Shown in pieces: positions 28,248-37,178 of a stretch of 64,000 nt of DNA. The position numbers and the translations under genes were made by a program. Position 1 is the stretch's first letter; each line of letters opens with the position of its first letter. The notes beneath the pieces were generated by a model that saw only the letters and a program-made list of their open reading frames with translations, did not search any database and was not told the DNA's origin. The stretch comes from JBNKVT01 sp050299335. Its GTDB lineage: Bacteria; Pseudomonadota; Alphaproteobacteria; Rhodobacterales; Rhodobacteraceae. The stretch covers positions 1 to 64,000 of the forward strand of contig JBNKVT010000018.1 in assembly GCA_050299335.1 (NCBI GenBank), written 5' to 3'.

Positions 28248-29036
28248 CTATGCCCAGGAGGGGGCGCGTTTTTCCAGGAAGGCCCGGATTCCTTCTTCGG
28301 TGTCATCACGCAGCATGTTCCTCACCATGACATCCCCGGCCAAGGCGTAGGCCGCCTCGAGGGGCATCGTGAGCTGGTCATAGAAGGACGTCTTGCCGAT
28401 GGCGACGGCTGCGGTGAGTTTGGACGCGACAAGGTCGGCCAACGCCCGGGTTTCGGCGGCAAGCGCGGCTTCGGGGACGGCGCGGTTGATGAGACCGAGC
28501 GCTTCGGCGCGGGAGGCGTCGATGAACTGGCCGGTGGTCAGCATCTCGAAGGCCTGTTTGCGCGGGATGTTGCGGGTCAGGGCCACCATCGGTGTGGCGC
28601 AGAACAGGCCGATATTCACCCCGTTGACGCCGAAACGGGCGGTGTCGGCGGCCATGGCCATATCGCAGGTGGCGACGAGCTGGCAGCCGGCGGCGGTGGC
28701 GAGACCGTGAACTTCGGCGATCACGGGCTGGGGCAGGCGGCTGATCGAGGTCATCACGCGAGCGCAGCGGGTGAAGAGGTCGGTGAAATAGGATTTCCCG
28801 CCATCCTCGGCCTGGCGGCCTTCGGTCATTTCCCAGAGATCGTGCCCGGCCGAGAAGGCCTTGCCGGCGCCTTTCAGAACCACCACGCGAATGGCGCGAT
28901 CGTCGCGGATCGTGTCGAGTTGGGCCTGCAGGGCGGCAAGCATGGCGTCCGACAGCGCGTTCAGCCGCTCAGGATTGTTGAGGATCAGGGTGGCGATAGG
29001 GCCGTCGGTGTCGCGGATGAGGATCGGGTCGGACAT
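28248..29036 (-). CDS. enoyl-CoA hydratase/isomerase family protein (ECHDC3-like)
   Basis: 262 residues, crotonase fold. The oxyanion-hole segments FSAGHDLWEM (around residue 65) and HGLATAAGCQLVATCD (around 110-125) are present. The latter resembles the ECHDC3-like branch. The substrate is not known; the usual second catalytic Glu position is not obvious (NGVNIGLFCATP region). It is divergent from a hot-dog thioesterase gene, which fits acyl-CoA metabolism. Confidence 0.86.
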   Translation of the reverse strand: MSDPILIRDTDGPIATLILNNPERLNALSDAMLAALQAQLDTIRDDRAIRVVVLKGAGKAFSAGHDLWEMTEGRQAEDGGKSYFTDLFTRCARVMTSISRLPQPVIAEVHGLATAAGCQLVATCDMAMAADTARFGVNGVNIGLFCATPMVALTRNIPRKQAFEMLTTGQFIDASRAEALGLINRAVPEAALAAETRALADLVASKLTAAVAIGKTSFYDQLTMPLEAAYALAGDVMVRNMLRDDTEEGIRAFLEKRAPSWA

Positions 29037-29122
29037 GGAGCCTTCCTTGCGTCAGGTCTTGCCTTGCGGCGCCTCAATCGACAGTCTCAGAAAAAACCGC
29101 CTGAGGGAAGGGGGAGGGAAGG

Positions 29123-29563
29123 GTGAGGGATGAAGTGAGGTTGAGCATCGGCGAAGTGCACGCGTTCCTCGACGAGGTGTTTCCACAGATGCACGGGCGG
29201 TTCGAGGTGCTGGGTCTGGCGCCGGGACGTGCACGGGTGCGGATGCGGACGGAGGAGGCGGATCTGAGGCCCGGCGGGACCGTGTCGGGGCCGACGCTTT
29301 TCACCTGCGCGGATTGCGCCTTCTATATCGTGACGCTGGCAATGATCGGGCGCGAAGCCCTGGCGGTGACCACCGGGTGTGCGATCAATTTTCTGAGAAA
29401 ACCGGAACCGGCAGACCTGATCGCCGAGGCGCGGATTCTGAAGCTCGGCAAGCGGTTATGTGCCGGAGACGTGGAGATATTTTCGGAAGGATCGGATGCA
29501 GTGGTGGCCCACGCTCAGATGACCTATTCGATCCCACCGAAATCAGCTTCAAGCCTGGGGTAG
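29123..29563 (+). CDS. PaaI-type hot-dog thioesterase
   Basis: 146 residues, start at GTG/ATG region after GGGAGGGAAGGG. The fold is a single hot-dog domain: LRPGGTVSGPTLFTCADCAFYIVTLA carries the helix with the catalytic Asp-like position of PaaI/ACOT13-type thioesterases, and TTGCAINFLRKPEPADLIAEARILKLGKRL is the family's second half. It probably hydrolyses an acyl-CoA in the cytosol. The neighbouring divergent enoyl-CoA hydratase supports that. Confidence 0.85.
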   Translation: MRDEVRLSIGEVHAFLDEVFPQMHGRFEVLGLAPGRARVRMRTEEADLRPGGTVSGPTLFTCADCAFYIVTLAMIGREALAVTTGCAINFLRKPEPADLIAEARILKLGKRLCAGDVEIFSEGSDAVVAHAQMTYSIPPKSASSLG

Positions 29564-29620
29564 ATAAATACCTGTTTTACAAGTCATTGTAATAGAACAC
29601 TTTTAACGCGCGTTTGGCCA

Positions 29621-29648
29621 TTGACTGCAAATGAAAATGCTTTAGAAC
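29621..29648 (+). promoter_or_regulatory. putative sigma-70 promoter of rplM-rpsI
   Basis: TTGACT (29621-29626) and TAGAAC (29643-29648) are 16 bases apart in an AT-rich patch, 66 bases upstream of the rplM ATG. The -35 element is close to consensus, as expected for a ribosomal protein operon. Confidence 0.5.
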
Positions 29649-29714
29649 CCGCCCATCCGTTCCGCGGCCCGGCCAATTGAGGCGCGGACTGCCCGAAACC
29701 AGATGGACGACAAG

Positions 29715-30179
29715 ATGAAAACCTATTCAGCCAAACCGGCCGATATCGACAAGAAATGGGTGCTGATCGACGCCGAGGGCGTCGTTCTGGGCCGCCTCGC
29801 CTCGATCATCGCCATGCGCCTGCGCGGCAAGCACAAGGCGAGTTTCACCCCGCATATGGACATGGGCGACAATGTCATCGTCATCAACGCCGACAAGGTG
29901 CAGATGACCGGCAACAAGCGCGCCGACAAGAAATATTACTGGCATACCGGCCATCCCGGCGGGATCAAGCACCGGACCGCCGGGCAGATCCTCGAGGGCG
30001 CGCATCCCGAGCGGGTGGTGATGAAGGCCGTGCAGCGGATGCTGCCGGGCGGGCCGCTGTCGCGCCAGCAGATGACCAATCTGCGCGTCTATGCCGGGGC
30101 CGAGCATGCCCATGAGGCCCAGAACCCCGAGATTCTCGACGTCGCGTCGATGAACCCCAAGAACACACGGAGCGCATGA
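29715..30179 (+). CDS. rplM: 50S ribosomal protein L13
   Basis: 154 residues from the ATG at 29715, the start (MKTYSAKPADIDKKW) that fits known L13 N-termini; another ATG lies at 29703. Conserved blocks GRLASIIAMRLRGKHKASFTPHMD, VQMTGNKRADKKYYWHTGHPGG and MLPGGPLSRQQMTNLRVY are present. It is the first gene of the rplM-rpsI operon. Confidence 0.97.
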   Translation: MKTYSAKPADIDKKWVLIDAEGVVLGRLASIIAMRLRGKHKASFTPHMDMGDNVIVINADKVQMTGNKRADKKYYWHTGHPGGIKHRTAGQILEGAHPERVVMKAVQRMLPGGPLSRQQMTNLRVYAGAEHAHEAQNPEILDVASMNPKNTRSA

Positions 30180-30181
30180 GC

Positions 30182-30679
30182 ATGGCCGAAGAAATCAAAT
30201 CGCTCGACGAACTGAAGGACGCGGTCGATGTCGCCGAAGCGCCGGTCGTGGCCGAGGCTGCCGCCCCGATCCGCGAACAGGTCCGTGACGAGCTGGGCCG
30301 GTCCTATGCCACTGGCAAGCGCAAGGACGCGGTCGCCCGGGTCTGGATCAAGCCCGGCAAGGGCAAGGTGACCGTCAACGGCAAGGACATGAACGACTAT
30401 TTCGCCCGTCCGGTGCTGCAGATGGTGATTGGACAGGCTTTCTCGGTCGCCGGTGTCTCTGGCGAGTTCGATGTTCAAGCCACCGTCAAGGGCGGCGGGC
30501 TGTCGGGGCAGGCGGGGGCCGTCAAGCACGGGATCTCGAAGGCGCTGTCGCTCTACGAGCCGTCCTTGCGTCCCGCACTCAAGGCCGCCGGATTCCTGAC
30601 CCGCGACAGCCGCGTCGTCGAGCGGAAGAAATATGGCAAGCGCAAGGCGCGCCGGAGCTTCCAGTTCTCGAAACGCTGA
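30182..30679 (+). CDS. rpsI: 30S ribosomal protein S9
   Basis: 165 residues from the ATG at 30182, which lies 9 bases after GGAG; the ATG at 30176 overlaps the rplM stop and is also possible (167 residues). The N-terminal 40 residues are an acidic extension (ELKDAVDVAEAPVVAEAAAP). The conserved S9 body follows (YATGKRKDAVARVWIKPG to the C-terminal KKYGKRKARRSFQFSKR, which reaches the P-site tRNA). Confidence 0.96.
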   Translation: MAEEIKSLDELKDAVDVAEAPVVAEAAAPIREQVRDELGRSYATGKRKDAVARVWIKPGKGKVTVNGKDMNDYFARPVLQMVIGQAFSVAGVSGEFDVQATVKGGGLSGQAGAVKHGISKALSLYEPSLRPALKAAGFLTRDSRVVERKKYGKRKARRSFQFSKR

Positions 30680-30699
30680 GACCCGATTGCTGCATATGG

Positions 30700-30727
30700 G
30701 GGCCGGATCGCCGATCCGGCCCTTTTT
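30700..30727 (+). terminator. rho-independent terminator after rpsI
   Basis: GGGCCGGAT (30700-30708) pairs with ATCCGGCCC (30714-30722), followed by T5. It lies 21 bases after the rpsI stop. Confidence 0.85.
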
Positions 30728-30802
30728 CTTTGGACACTCCGGCCCTGCCTGCCTATGTATATGCGCCGAGCCAGAAGGGCCGCGCAGAGCAGTGAAGTCA
30801 GA

Positions 30803-31963
30803 ATGAGTACGATAACCACGACGCGGGAACTCGCCGAGTTCTGCAATGAGGCCGCCAGACAGGACTTTGTCACCGTCGATACGGAATTCCTGCGCGAACG
30901 GACCTACTACGCCAAACTCTGCCTGGTGCAGCTGGCCTATGCCGGGCATGGCGAGGAGCGGGCGGTGCTTGTCGACACGCTGGCCGCAGGGCTGGACCTG
31001 GCACCGCTCTATGATCTCTTCCGCAATCGCGACGTGGTGAAGGTCTTTCATGCCGCCCGCCAGGATCTGGAGATATTCTGGGTCGGCGGCGAAGTGATCC
31101 CCGAGCCGCTTTTCGATACCCAGATCGCGGCGATGGTCTGCGGCTTCGGCGAGCAAGTGGGGTATGAGACCCTGGTGCGCAAGGTGGCCAAACAGTCGCT
31201 CGACAAATCTTCGCGCTTCACCGACTGGTCGCGGCGGCCCCTGACCGAAAAGCAGATGGCCTATGCGCTGGCCGATGTGACGCATCTGCGCGACATCTAC
31301 CTGCATCTGGCCGAGATGCTCGATCGGACCGGGCGGCGCACCTGGGTCGAGGAAGAGCTGGCCGTCCTCACCGATCCGGAGACCTATATCGTCCGTCCCG
31401 AAGAGGCCTGGCAGCGGCTGCGCTCGCGGTCGAGCTCGCCGCGCTTTCTGGCTGTCGCAAAGGCGTTGGCCAAATTCCGCGAGACCTATGCCCAGGACAA
31501 GGACGTGCCGCGGACACGGGTGTTCAAGGATGATGTGCTGATGGAGCTGGCGGCGACCCGACCGAAAAACCTGGCTGACCTGTCGAAAAGCCGGCTGCTG
31601 CTGCGCGAGGCGCGCAAGGGCGAGATCGCCGAGGGGATACTGCAAGCCGTCAGGATCGCCGAGGCGATCCCCGGGGCCGATCTGCCCAAGGCACCGAAGG
31701 AGCGGCAGCACAAGCAGGGCGCCGAGGGGCTGGCCGATCTGTTACGGGTCCTTCTGAAGGCCAGGGCCGGCGAGGCCGGGGTGGCCCAGAAGCTGATCGC
31801 CACTAGCGCCGATCTGGATGCGATTGCGGTCGAGGCTTCGCCGAAGGTTCCGGCCCTGAAGGGCTGGCGGGCGGAGGTATTCGGCAAGGATGCGCTTCGG
31901 CTGAAACGCGGCGAGATCGCGCTGTCGGCCGATGGCGACGGGGTCCGGATAGTCGACCTCTGA
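30803..31963 (+). CDS. rnd: ribonuclease D
   Basis: 386 residues from the ATG at 30803; upstream in-frame ATGs lack family similarity. It is a 3'-5' exonuclease for tRNA maturation. The DEDD motifs are intact: VDTEFLRERTYY (Asp and Glu, near residue 26), KVFHAARQDLEIF and YALADVTHLRDIY. An HRDC domain is at about 210-290 (ALAKFRETYAQDKDVPRTRVFKDD). Confidence 0.96.
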   Translation: MSTITTTRELAEFCNEAARQDFVTVDTEFLRERTYYAKLCLVQLAYAGHGEERAVLVDTLAAGLDLAPLYDLFRNRDVVKVFHAARQDLEIFWVGGEVIPEPLFDTQIAAMVCGFGEQVGYETLVRKVAKQSLDKSSRFTDWSRRPLTEKQMAYALADVTHLRDIYLHLAEMLDRTGRRTWVEEELAVLTDPETYIVRPEEAWQRLRSRSSSPRFLAVAKALAKFRETYAQDKDVPRTRVFKDDVLMELAATRPKNLADLSKSRLLLREARKGEIAEGILQAVRIAEAIPGADLPKAPKERQHKQGAEGLADLLRVLLKARAGEAGVAQKLIATSADLDAIAVEASPKVPALKGWRAEVFGKDALRLKRGEIALSADGDGVRIVDL

Positions 31964-31976
31964 AGGGCGGCAGGCC

Positions 31977-32450
31977 TCAGGGGGTCAGGATCAGGTCCTG
32001 ACCGGCGCTCCGGATCACGATCCGGGTGATGGAACGAAGCTCTCCTTCGGAGATGAAATCCGCCGCCTGCAGGATGCGGGTGCGTTCTGGGCCCGGTGTC
32101 GCCGGACCCTCGGGCGGCTTGACGCGGAATTCGTAGGACAGAACGCCGTTGGCATCGGGTTCGCCGAAATTCCGCCGGTAGAGTTTCGCGCCGTAGTAGC
32201 CTTGGGTCTGGGCGACGGTCTCGACCACCAGGATGACGCCCTGACGCGAGCGGTCGATCCGATGGCTGCGAATGGCCGGGGCCGGGATCGAGCCGTCGCG
32301 GACCGGCGGCTCGGCGATGACAAGCTCGCCGTCCGAGCCGCGCTCATAGACAGCACGGGTATTGCCGCCACCGAAAGGATTGAGCGAGCGGAGCGTGTCG
32401 CATCCGGAGAGAAGTCCAAGGCACAAAAGAAAAACTGTCGCCGATTTCAT
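31977..32450 (-). CDS. hypothetical lipoprotein, 157 residues
   Basis: The ATG at 32450 starts a lipoprotein signal (MKSATVFLLCLGLLSGC, Cys17 lipidated). The mature protein has a beta-rich body (GVILVVETVAQTQGYYGAKLYRRN, YEFRVKPPEG) without a domain I recognise. It is convergent with rnd (14 bases apart) and divergent from sufE. Confidence 0.8.
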   Translation of the reverse strand: MKSATVFLLCLGLLSGCDTLRSLNPFGGGNTRAVYERGSDGELVIAEPPVRDGSIPAPAIRSHRIDRSRQGVILVVETVAQTQGYYGAKLYRRNFGEPDANGVLSYEFRVKPPEGPATPGPERTRILQAADFISEGELRSITRIVIRSAGQDLILTP

Positions 32451-32594
32451 CACTACGCGTTCCGTTCCGCTTTTGGCCGACATGGTTACAAGGGGCGGAG
32501 CGAATAGGGAAGGGGCCATTTGCCCTGGCTGGACTTGGCGGGGGCATGGGTCTAAGTTTTTCGCAAGCGCAATATTAACAGACAGGATGATGCC

Positions 32595-33044
32595 GTGGCC
32601 TCTGAAGCTTTTGAAGAGATTGTCGAGAGTTTCGAGTTTCTGGAAGACTGGGAAGACCGGTACCGCTATGTGATTGAGTTGGGAAAGAATTTTTCCGAAA
32701 TGGAGGCTTCTCAACAGATCCCCGCAACCAAGGTCGGCGGCTGTGCCTCGCAGGTCTGGATCGTTCCGGAAGTCCGCGGGCAAGGGCCGGAGGCGGTGAT
32801 CGATTTTACCGGCACCTCGGACGCGCTGATCGTGCGTGGCCTGATCGCGGTCCTGCATGCGCTCTATGGCGGGCAGAAGGCCGCCGATGTGCGGGATATC
32901 GACGCGATCGCGGAACTGGGGCGGCTGGGGCTGAACCAGCACCTGTCGGCGCAGCGAACCAATGGGCTGCGGTCGATGGTCGGGCGCATCCGCGAGATTG
33001 CGGACCTGGCGATATCGGCCGGTGAGGTCACGGAAGCGGGGTAA
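32595..33044 (+). CDS. sufE: SufE cysteine-desulfuration protein
   Basis: 149 residues from a GTG start. SufE accepts persulfide sulfur from the desulfurase SufS through a conserved cysteine, here Cys50 in KVGGCASQVW. The helical C-terminus with GLNQHLSAQRTNGLRSMVGRIR is typical. The rest of the suf cluster is not in the window. Confidence 0.96.
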   Translation: MASEAFEEIVESFEFLEDWEDRYRYVIELGKNFSEMEASQQIPATKVGGCASQVWIVPEVRGQGPEAVIDFTGTSDALIVRGLIAVLHALYGGQKAADVRDIDAIAELGRLGLNQHLSAQRTNGLRSMVGRIREIADLAISAGEVTEAG

Positions 33045-33252
33045 GCGCCCCATGCCACCACCGTGACCTGGAGGGGGAGCCGAAACAGGGGGCTCGACCC
33101 CCCCCGTTTCGCCTCGCTTGCGCGCTGTGACGGGTGGTGCCTCTGCTGTGAGCGAGTGGTCAATTTGGTGGATTTTGAGCTTTTGCCGAGAAGCGGTTGA
33201 GGGCGCATTCTGCGTCCTCAACACGCCGTTTCCATGGTGGGATGCGATTCGC

Positions 33253-33312
33253 CCGGACGTAAAGGACAGGCCCGCTTCGCGGGTCGCCCTTCGGGCGATC
33301 CTTGACGTCCGG
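33253..33312. repeat. three-stem folded element (closing stem plus two inner hairpins)
   Basis: An outer stem pairs 33253-33266 with 33299-33312 (14 positions, one mismatch). Inside it are two hairpins with identical TTC loops, 33271-33283 (CCCGC/GCGGG) and 33285-33297 (CGCCC/GGGCG). The element lies between convergent sufE and hpt, 19 bases from the hpt stop. It could be a REP-like intergenic repeat or an RNA structure that ends transcription. There is no T-run. No gene is seen in the rest of 33045-33331. Confidence 0.55.
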
Positions 33313-33331
33313 CCGACTCGCGGCGGCGGGA

Positions 33332-33874
33332 TCAGTCCTTGAAACGAACAGCGCCGATATGGGGCAGGTTGCGGTTGCGTTGCGCGTAGTCGATGCCGTA
33401 ACCGACGACGAACCTGTCGGGGATCTCGAAACCTGTCCAACGGGCCTTGATATCGACCTCGCGGCGCGATGGCTTGTCGAGGAGGGCACAGACCTCAAGG
33501 CGGTTCGGGTGGCGGGTGCGCAGCACGTCGAGGACGGCGGCCATGGTGTGGCCGGTGTCGATGATGTCCTCGACGACGAGGACGTCGCGGCCCTCGATTT
33601 CGCCCCTGAGATCCTTCAGGATGCGGACCTCGCGGGAGCTTTCGGTGGCCATGCCGTAAGAGGAAACCTCCATGAAGTCGACCTCGACCGGAAGATCCAG
33701 CTCGCGGACGAGGTCGGCGATGAAGATGAAGGAGCCGCGCAGGAGGCCGACGACGACGAGCTTGTCGGTGTTCTTGAACGTGTCGGAGATCTCGCGGGCG
33801 AGGTCTTCGATCCGGGCGGCGATGGTCTTGGCGGAGATCATTTCGTCGATGACGTAATCGGGGATTTCGGTCAC
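33332..33874 (-). CDS. hpt: hypoxanthine phosphoribosyltransferase
   Basis: 180 residues. It salvages hypoxanthine (and guanine) to nucleotides using PRPP. The PRPP-binding loop VLVVEDIIDTGHT (around residue 101) is intact. The LLRGSFIFIADLVREL segment and the C-terminal FVVGYGIDYAQRNRNLPHIG are diagnostic of bacterial Hpt. Confidence 0.96.
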   Translation of the reverse strand: MTEIPDYVIDEMISAKTIAARIEDLAREISDTFKNTDKLVVVGLLRGSFIFIADLVRELDLPVEVDFMEVSSYGMATESSREVRILKDLRGEIEGRDVLVVEDIIDTGHTMAAVLDVLRTRHPNRLEVCALLDKPSRREVDIKARWTGFEIPDRFVVGYGIDYAQRNRNLPHIGAVRFKD

Positions 33875-33941
33875 TTTCCCTCACCTTGGCTTTGGGGTAG
33901 GCACTGGCCTTGAATTCGGGGCTAAACCTACAGGCGGAACG

Positions 33942-34394
33942 ATGCCTACACACGCGGAAAAACGAGTGATGCCGTATTCGGCGGCGCAGATGTACGATCT
34001 GGTGGCCGATATTGGGGCCTATCCGGAGTTCCTGCCCTGGGTTGCGGGGGCGCGGATCAATTCGGAGCGGGAGGTGCCGGAGGGCCGCGTCGTGGAGGCC
34101 GATCTGGTGGTGTCCTTCAAGCTGTTTCGGGAGAAGTTCGGGTCGCGGGTGACGTTGCGACCCTCGGAGCGGCGTATCGATGTGGAATATCTGCAAGGGC
34201 CATTCAAGTATCTGAAGAACCACTGGTATTTCGCCGAGCATCCCGAAGGCTGCGAGATCGATTTCTTCGTCGATTTCGAGTTCCGGTCGCGGGCGCTGCA
34301 GGCGGTGATCGGGCTGGTCTTCAACGAGGCGATGCAGCGGATCGTCGGCGCCTTCGAGGCGCGGGCAAAGGCGCTCTACGGCGCGGACGGCTAG
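33942..34394 (+). CDS. Coq10/RatA-type START-domain protein
   Basis: 150 residues. The single SRPBCC/START domain (RVMPYSAAQMYDLVADIGAYPEFLPWV, GPFKYLKNHWYF, FFVDFEFRSRALQAVIG) matches the Coq10/RatA family, which binds ubiquinone or related polyprenyl lipids and is needed for efficient respiration in yeast. In E. coli the homologue was described as the RatA toxin, but no antitoxin-like neighbour is seen here. Divergent from hpt. Confidence 0.9.
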   Translation: MPTHAEKRVMPYSAAQMYDLVADIGAYPEFLPWVAGARINSEREVPEGRVVEADLVVSFKLFREKFGSRVTLRPSERRIDVEYLQGPFKYLKNHWYFAEHPEGCEIDFFVDFEFRSRALQAVIGLVFNEAMQRIVGAFEARAKALYGADG

Positions 34395-34869
34395 CGGCGG
34401 GGCTTCCCCCCTCCCCCTGGGAAGGGGGAAATTGCATTTGGGTCCGCCTGTCACGGGAAACCCGCCTGAGGTTCGGTTTCCCATTCGAGCCAACCGCCAA
34501 TCCCGCCCCAAATCCATAGCCCCGCCGTCCCCATCCCTCCCCGCTCCACACCCGCACGGTGCGACCAGCACCGGGCCAAGCCCGACCCACCCGAGGGGCG
34601 GGCGCGTTGCTGACACATGCTGAGAGTGGCCCGCTTGGAAGTGACTGCGCCATAAAGTGGTCCGCAGAGAAGCCCGGACAGCGCCCACCCTGGGTCGGGC
34701 TTTGCCCTCATTTCGAAGTCCCGGCAGGGCAGGGCAGATATCCGGAAGGTGCAGGATCAGGGCGGGTAAAGTGAACGCGTAGGAGACAGTACTTTCATAT
34801 GCGATAGCCCTGCCCTGGGAGGGGGGCAGGGGGGGGAGGTCCGGTGCGAGGCATCGGGGAGGTTTTGGC
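34395..34869. other. 475-base intergenic region, no gene seen
   Basis: It begins with a polypyrimidine/polypurine dyad (TTCCCCC at 34404-34410 with GGGGGAA at 34424-34430) and ends with a similar purine-rich run (CCTGCCCTGGGAGGGGGGCAGG, around 34810-34831). These look like terminator-like or repetitive intergenic sequence. Open frames within it have no ribosome site or known motif. Confidence 0.4.
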
Positions 34870-36051
34870 TCAGGACACGATGTCGTAAGCCCGCTCACCA
34901 TGGGCGGCGTAGTCGAGGCCGCCGGTTTCGGTTTCCTCCGACACCCGGATCGGGAAGATCAGGCCGACCAGTTTGACGAGGATCGCGGTCATCACCAGGG
35001 TGAAGATGGCGACGATCACCAGCGATCCCAGCTGAGCCTGGAAGGCCCCGGCCCCGAAGACGGCGATCATGATGGTGCCGAAGATACCGCCGACCCCGTG
35101 GACTGCGAAGACATCGAGCGTGTCGTCGATCTTGAATGTGTTCTTTATGATCCGGCAGGCCTCTTGACAGAGCACCCCGGCGACGGCGCCGATGATCAGC
35201 GCCTCGGTCGGACCGACAAAGCCCGAGGCCGGGGTGATCGAGGCCAGCCCGGCGATGGTGCCGGTGACCAGCCCGACCATCGACGCCTTGCCGTGCTTGA
35301 TCTTCTCCCACAGCGCCCAGGAAAGCGAGGCGGTGGCGGCCGAGATATGGGTGACGACGAGGGCCATGGCGGCCCCGCCATCGGCGGCAAGCTGCGAGCC
35401 GGCGTTGAAGCCGAACCAGCCGACCCAGAGCATCGAGGCGCCGATCATGACATAGCCCGGGTTGTGCGGCGGTTTCGACTTGTCGCGGCGCCCGCCGAGG
35501 AAGATGGCGACGACGAGGGCGGCGAGCCCGGCGGTTTCATGGACGACGATGCCGCCGGCGAAGTCCCTGACGCCGGTCTCGCCGAAGATGCCGCCATCAG
35601 CCAGCATGCCGCCGCCCCAGACCCAATGGGCGACCGGGGCGTAGCACAGCAGCATCCAGAGGCCGGAGAAGGTGAGGACGAAGCCGTAGGAGATGCGTTC
35701 GACATAGGCGCCGACGATCAGCGCCGGGGTGATGATCGCAAAGGTCATCTGGAAGGCGAAGAACAGGACTTCGGGGATGGTGCCCGAAACGGTGTCGGCA
35801 TCGACGCCGGAGAGCATCATCTTGCCCAAGCCGCCCCAATAGCCCGACTCGCCGGGGCCGAAGGCGATGGAATAGCCCGCGACCAGCCACAGGATGGACA
35901 TCAGGCAGGCGATGGAGATGCATTGCATCAGCACCGACAGCACGTTTCGCGAACGGACAAGCCCGCCATAGAAAAGCGCCAGTCCAGGCAGTGTCATGAA
36001 AAGGACCAGGGCCGTGGCCACAATGATCCAGGCGGTATCTGCACCGTTCAT
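34870..36051 (-). CDS. amt: ammonium transporter Amt
   Basis: 393 residues, eleven membrane segments. The family signature DFAGGIVVHETAG carries the first pore histidine and VFAVHGVGGIFGT the second; FYGGLVRSRNVLS and the phenylalanine gate region are also present. It imports ammonium across the inner membrane. A PII gene (glnK) usually sits directly upstream, but here the upstream gene is cinA, also on the minus strand. Likely under nitrogen control through the Ntr genes nearby, by inference. Confidence 0.96.
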   Translation of the reverse strand: MNGADTAWIIVATALVLFMTLPGLALFYGGLVRSRNVLSVLMQCISIACLMSILWLVAGYSIAFGPGESGYWGGLGKMMLSGVDADTVSGTIPEVLFFAFQMTFAIITPALIVGAYVERISYGFVLTFSGLWMLLCYAPVAHWVWGGGMLADGGIFGETGVRDFAGGIVVHETAGLAALVVAIFLGGRRDKSKPPHNPGYVMIGASMLWVGWFGFNAGSQLAADGGAAMALVVTHISAATASLSWALWEKIKHGKASMVGLVTGTIAGLASITPASGFVGPTEALIIGAVAGVLCQEACRIIKNTFKIDDTLDVFAVHGVGGIFGTIMIAVFGAGAFQAQLGSLVIVAIFTLVMTAILVKLVGLIFPIRVSEETETGGLDYAAHGERAYDIVS

Positions 36052-36210
36052 AGTCTTTTATCCCCTTTGTTTCCCGTCTGTCGCAGGCATTTGTGCCGCT
36101 TTTTTCGGCGCGCGCGGGGGGAGGGGCAAGGGTTTTCGCCCGATTTATCGGGGCCAAGATGCAAATGCACAAAAAACAGGCTTGCTGCCTGCGGAATGGG
36201 CAAATCAGGG

Positions 36211-36687
36211 TCAATCCTGCGGGAAGGCACCCAGAATCAGATCCAGCGCGGTTTCGACAGATACCGAACGGACCTCGGAGCGGCCGATCGGGCCGAAATC
36301 ATGTTCAGCGGTCTTGGTGATGAACCCCTTGCGGGCACGGGCGAAACAGACGCGGCCTTCGGGCTTGTTCTCGGAGCCGCCGGGGCCGGCGATGCCGGTG
36401 ATCGAGATTGCGATATCGGCGCGGGAATGGGCGAGGGCGCCCTCGGCCATCTCGCGGGCGGTCTCGCGGGAGACGGCACCGTGGGCCTCCAGCGTGGCCG
36501 GGGAAACGCCGAGCATCTCGATCTTGGCTTCGTTCGAGTAGGTGACGAAGCCGCGGTCGAGCACCTCTGAGGAGCCGGGGATTTCGGTCAGCGCGGCGGT
36601 CAGGAGCCCCCCGGTGCAGCTTTCGGCGGCGGTCATCATGAGGCCGTTATTGCGCAGGATATCAAGAACTTCTGCGGCTTTGTTCAT
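36211..36687 (-). CDS. CinA-family C-terminal domain protein (nicotinamide-nucleotide amidase type)
   Basis: 158 residues, the stand-alone C-terminal CinA domain, like PncC, which deamidates nicotinamide mononucleotide. Motifs MTAAESCTGGLL, FVTYSNEAK, SITGIAGPGGSENKPEGRV and the C-terminal RxxxV helix are intact. The ATG at 36687 overlaps the pgpA stop by 4 bases; an upstream extension of the frame is a shadow of pgpA. Confidence 0.93.
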   Translation of the reverse strand: MNKAAEVLDILRNNGLMMTAAESCTGGLLTAALTEIPGSSEVLDRGFVTYSNEAKIEMLGVSPATLEAHGAVSRETAREMAEGALAHSRADIAISITGIAGPGGSENKPEGRVCFARARKGFITKTAEHDFGPIGRSEVRSVSVETALDLILGAFPQD

Positions 36688-37178
36688 AGGCGCATGACCC
36701 CGTGCCAGAGGATGGCGGCGGCGAGGACGACGAGACCGGCGAGGATACCGGCCAGCACGTCGTCGAGCATGACGCCAAGCGGGGTGGACATGTTGTCGGC
36801 CCAGGAGACCGGCCATGGTTTCCAGATGTCGAAGAGGCGGAACATCACGAAGGCGCCGACCCAGCCAGGCCAGGGGAAGAGATGCGGTTCGGCCTTGATG
36901 TGCCACATGCCGTAGCTGAGGGGGAAGAGGGCGATCCACTGGCCGACGACCTCGTCGATGACGATGGCGCCTGGGTCATGGTTGGCGAGGCCGGCGGTCT
37001 CGATGCCCGTTGCCCAGAGGCCGAGAGCGAAGACGAGTGGGGTGGCGGCCGCGAGCAGGGGGAAGCCGCCGAACCAGTGGAGGAGGTAGGCGGCGGGGAT
37101 GGCGGCAAGCGATCCCCAGGTGCCCGGAGCGAAGGGGATGAGGCCGATGCCGAAAAAGCTGGTGATGAGGCGGATCAT
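36684..37178 (-). CDS. pgpA: phosphatidylglycerophosphatase A
   Basis: 164 residues with four or so membrane segments. It dephosphorylates phosphatidylglycerophosphate to phosphatidylglycerol. GIGLIPFAPGTWGS, the DPGAIVIDEVVGQWI block and the C-terminal DDVLAGILAGL motif are diagnostic. It overlaps ispDF by 4 bases upstream and cinA by 4 bases downstream, so the three are one coupled operon. Confidence 0.95.
   Translation of the reverse strand: MIRLITSFFGIGLIPFAPGTWGSLAAIPAAYLLHWFGGFPLLAAATPLVFALGLWATGIETAGLANHDPGAIVIDEVVGQWIALFPLSYGMWHIKAEPHLFPWPGWVGAFVMFRLFDIWKPWPVSWADNMSTPLGVMLDDVLAGILAGLVVLAAAILWHGVMRL

Noticed and set aside
33942..34394. Type II toxin-antitoxin (RatA toxin) system
   Set aside because: The protein belongs to the Coq10/RatA family, but no antitoxin-like gene is adjacent, and a respiratory lipid role is more likely.
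34395..34869. Small open frames in the intergenic region before amt
   Set aside because: No ribosome sites, low-complexity Pro/Arg-rich translations and no motifs.
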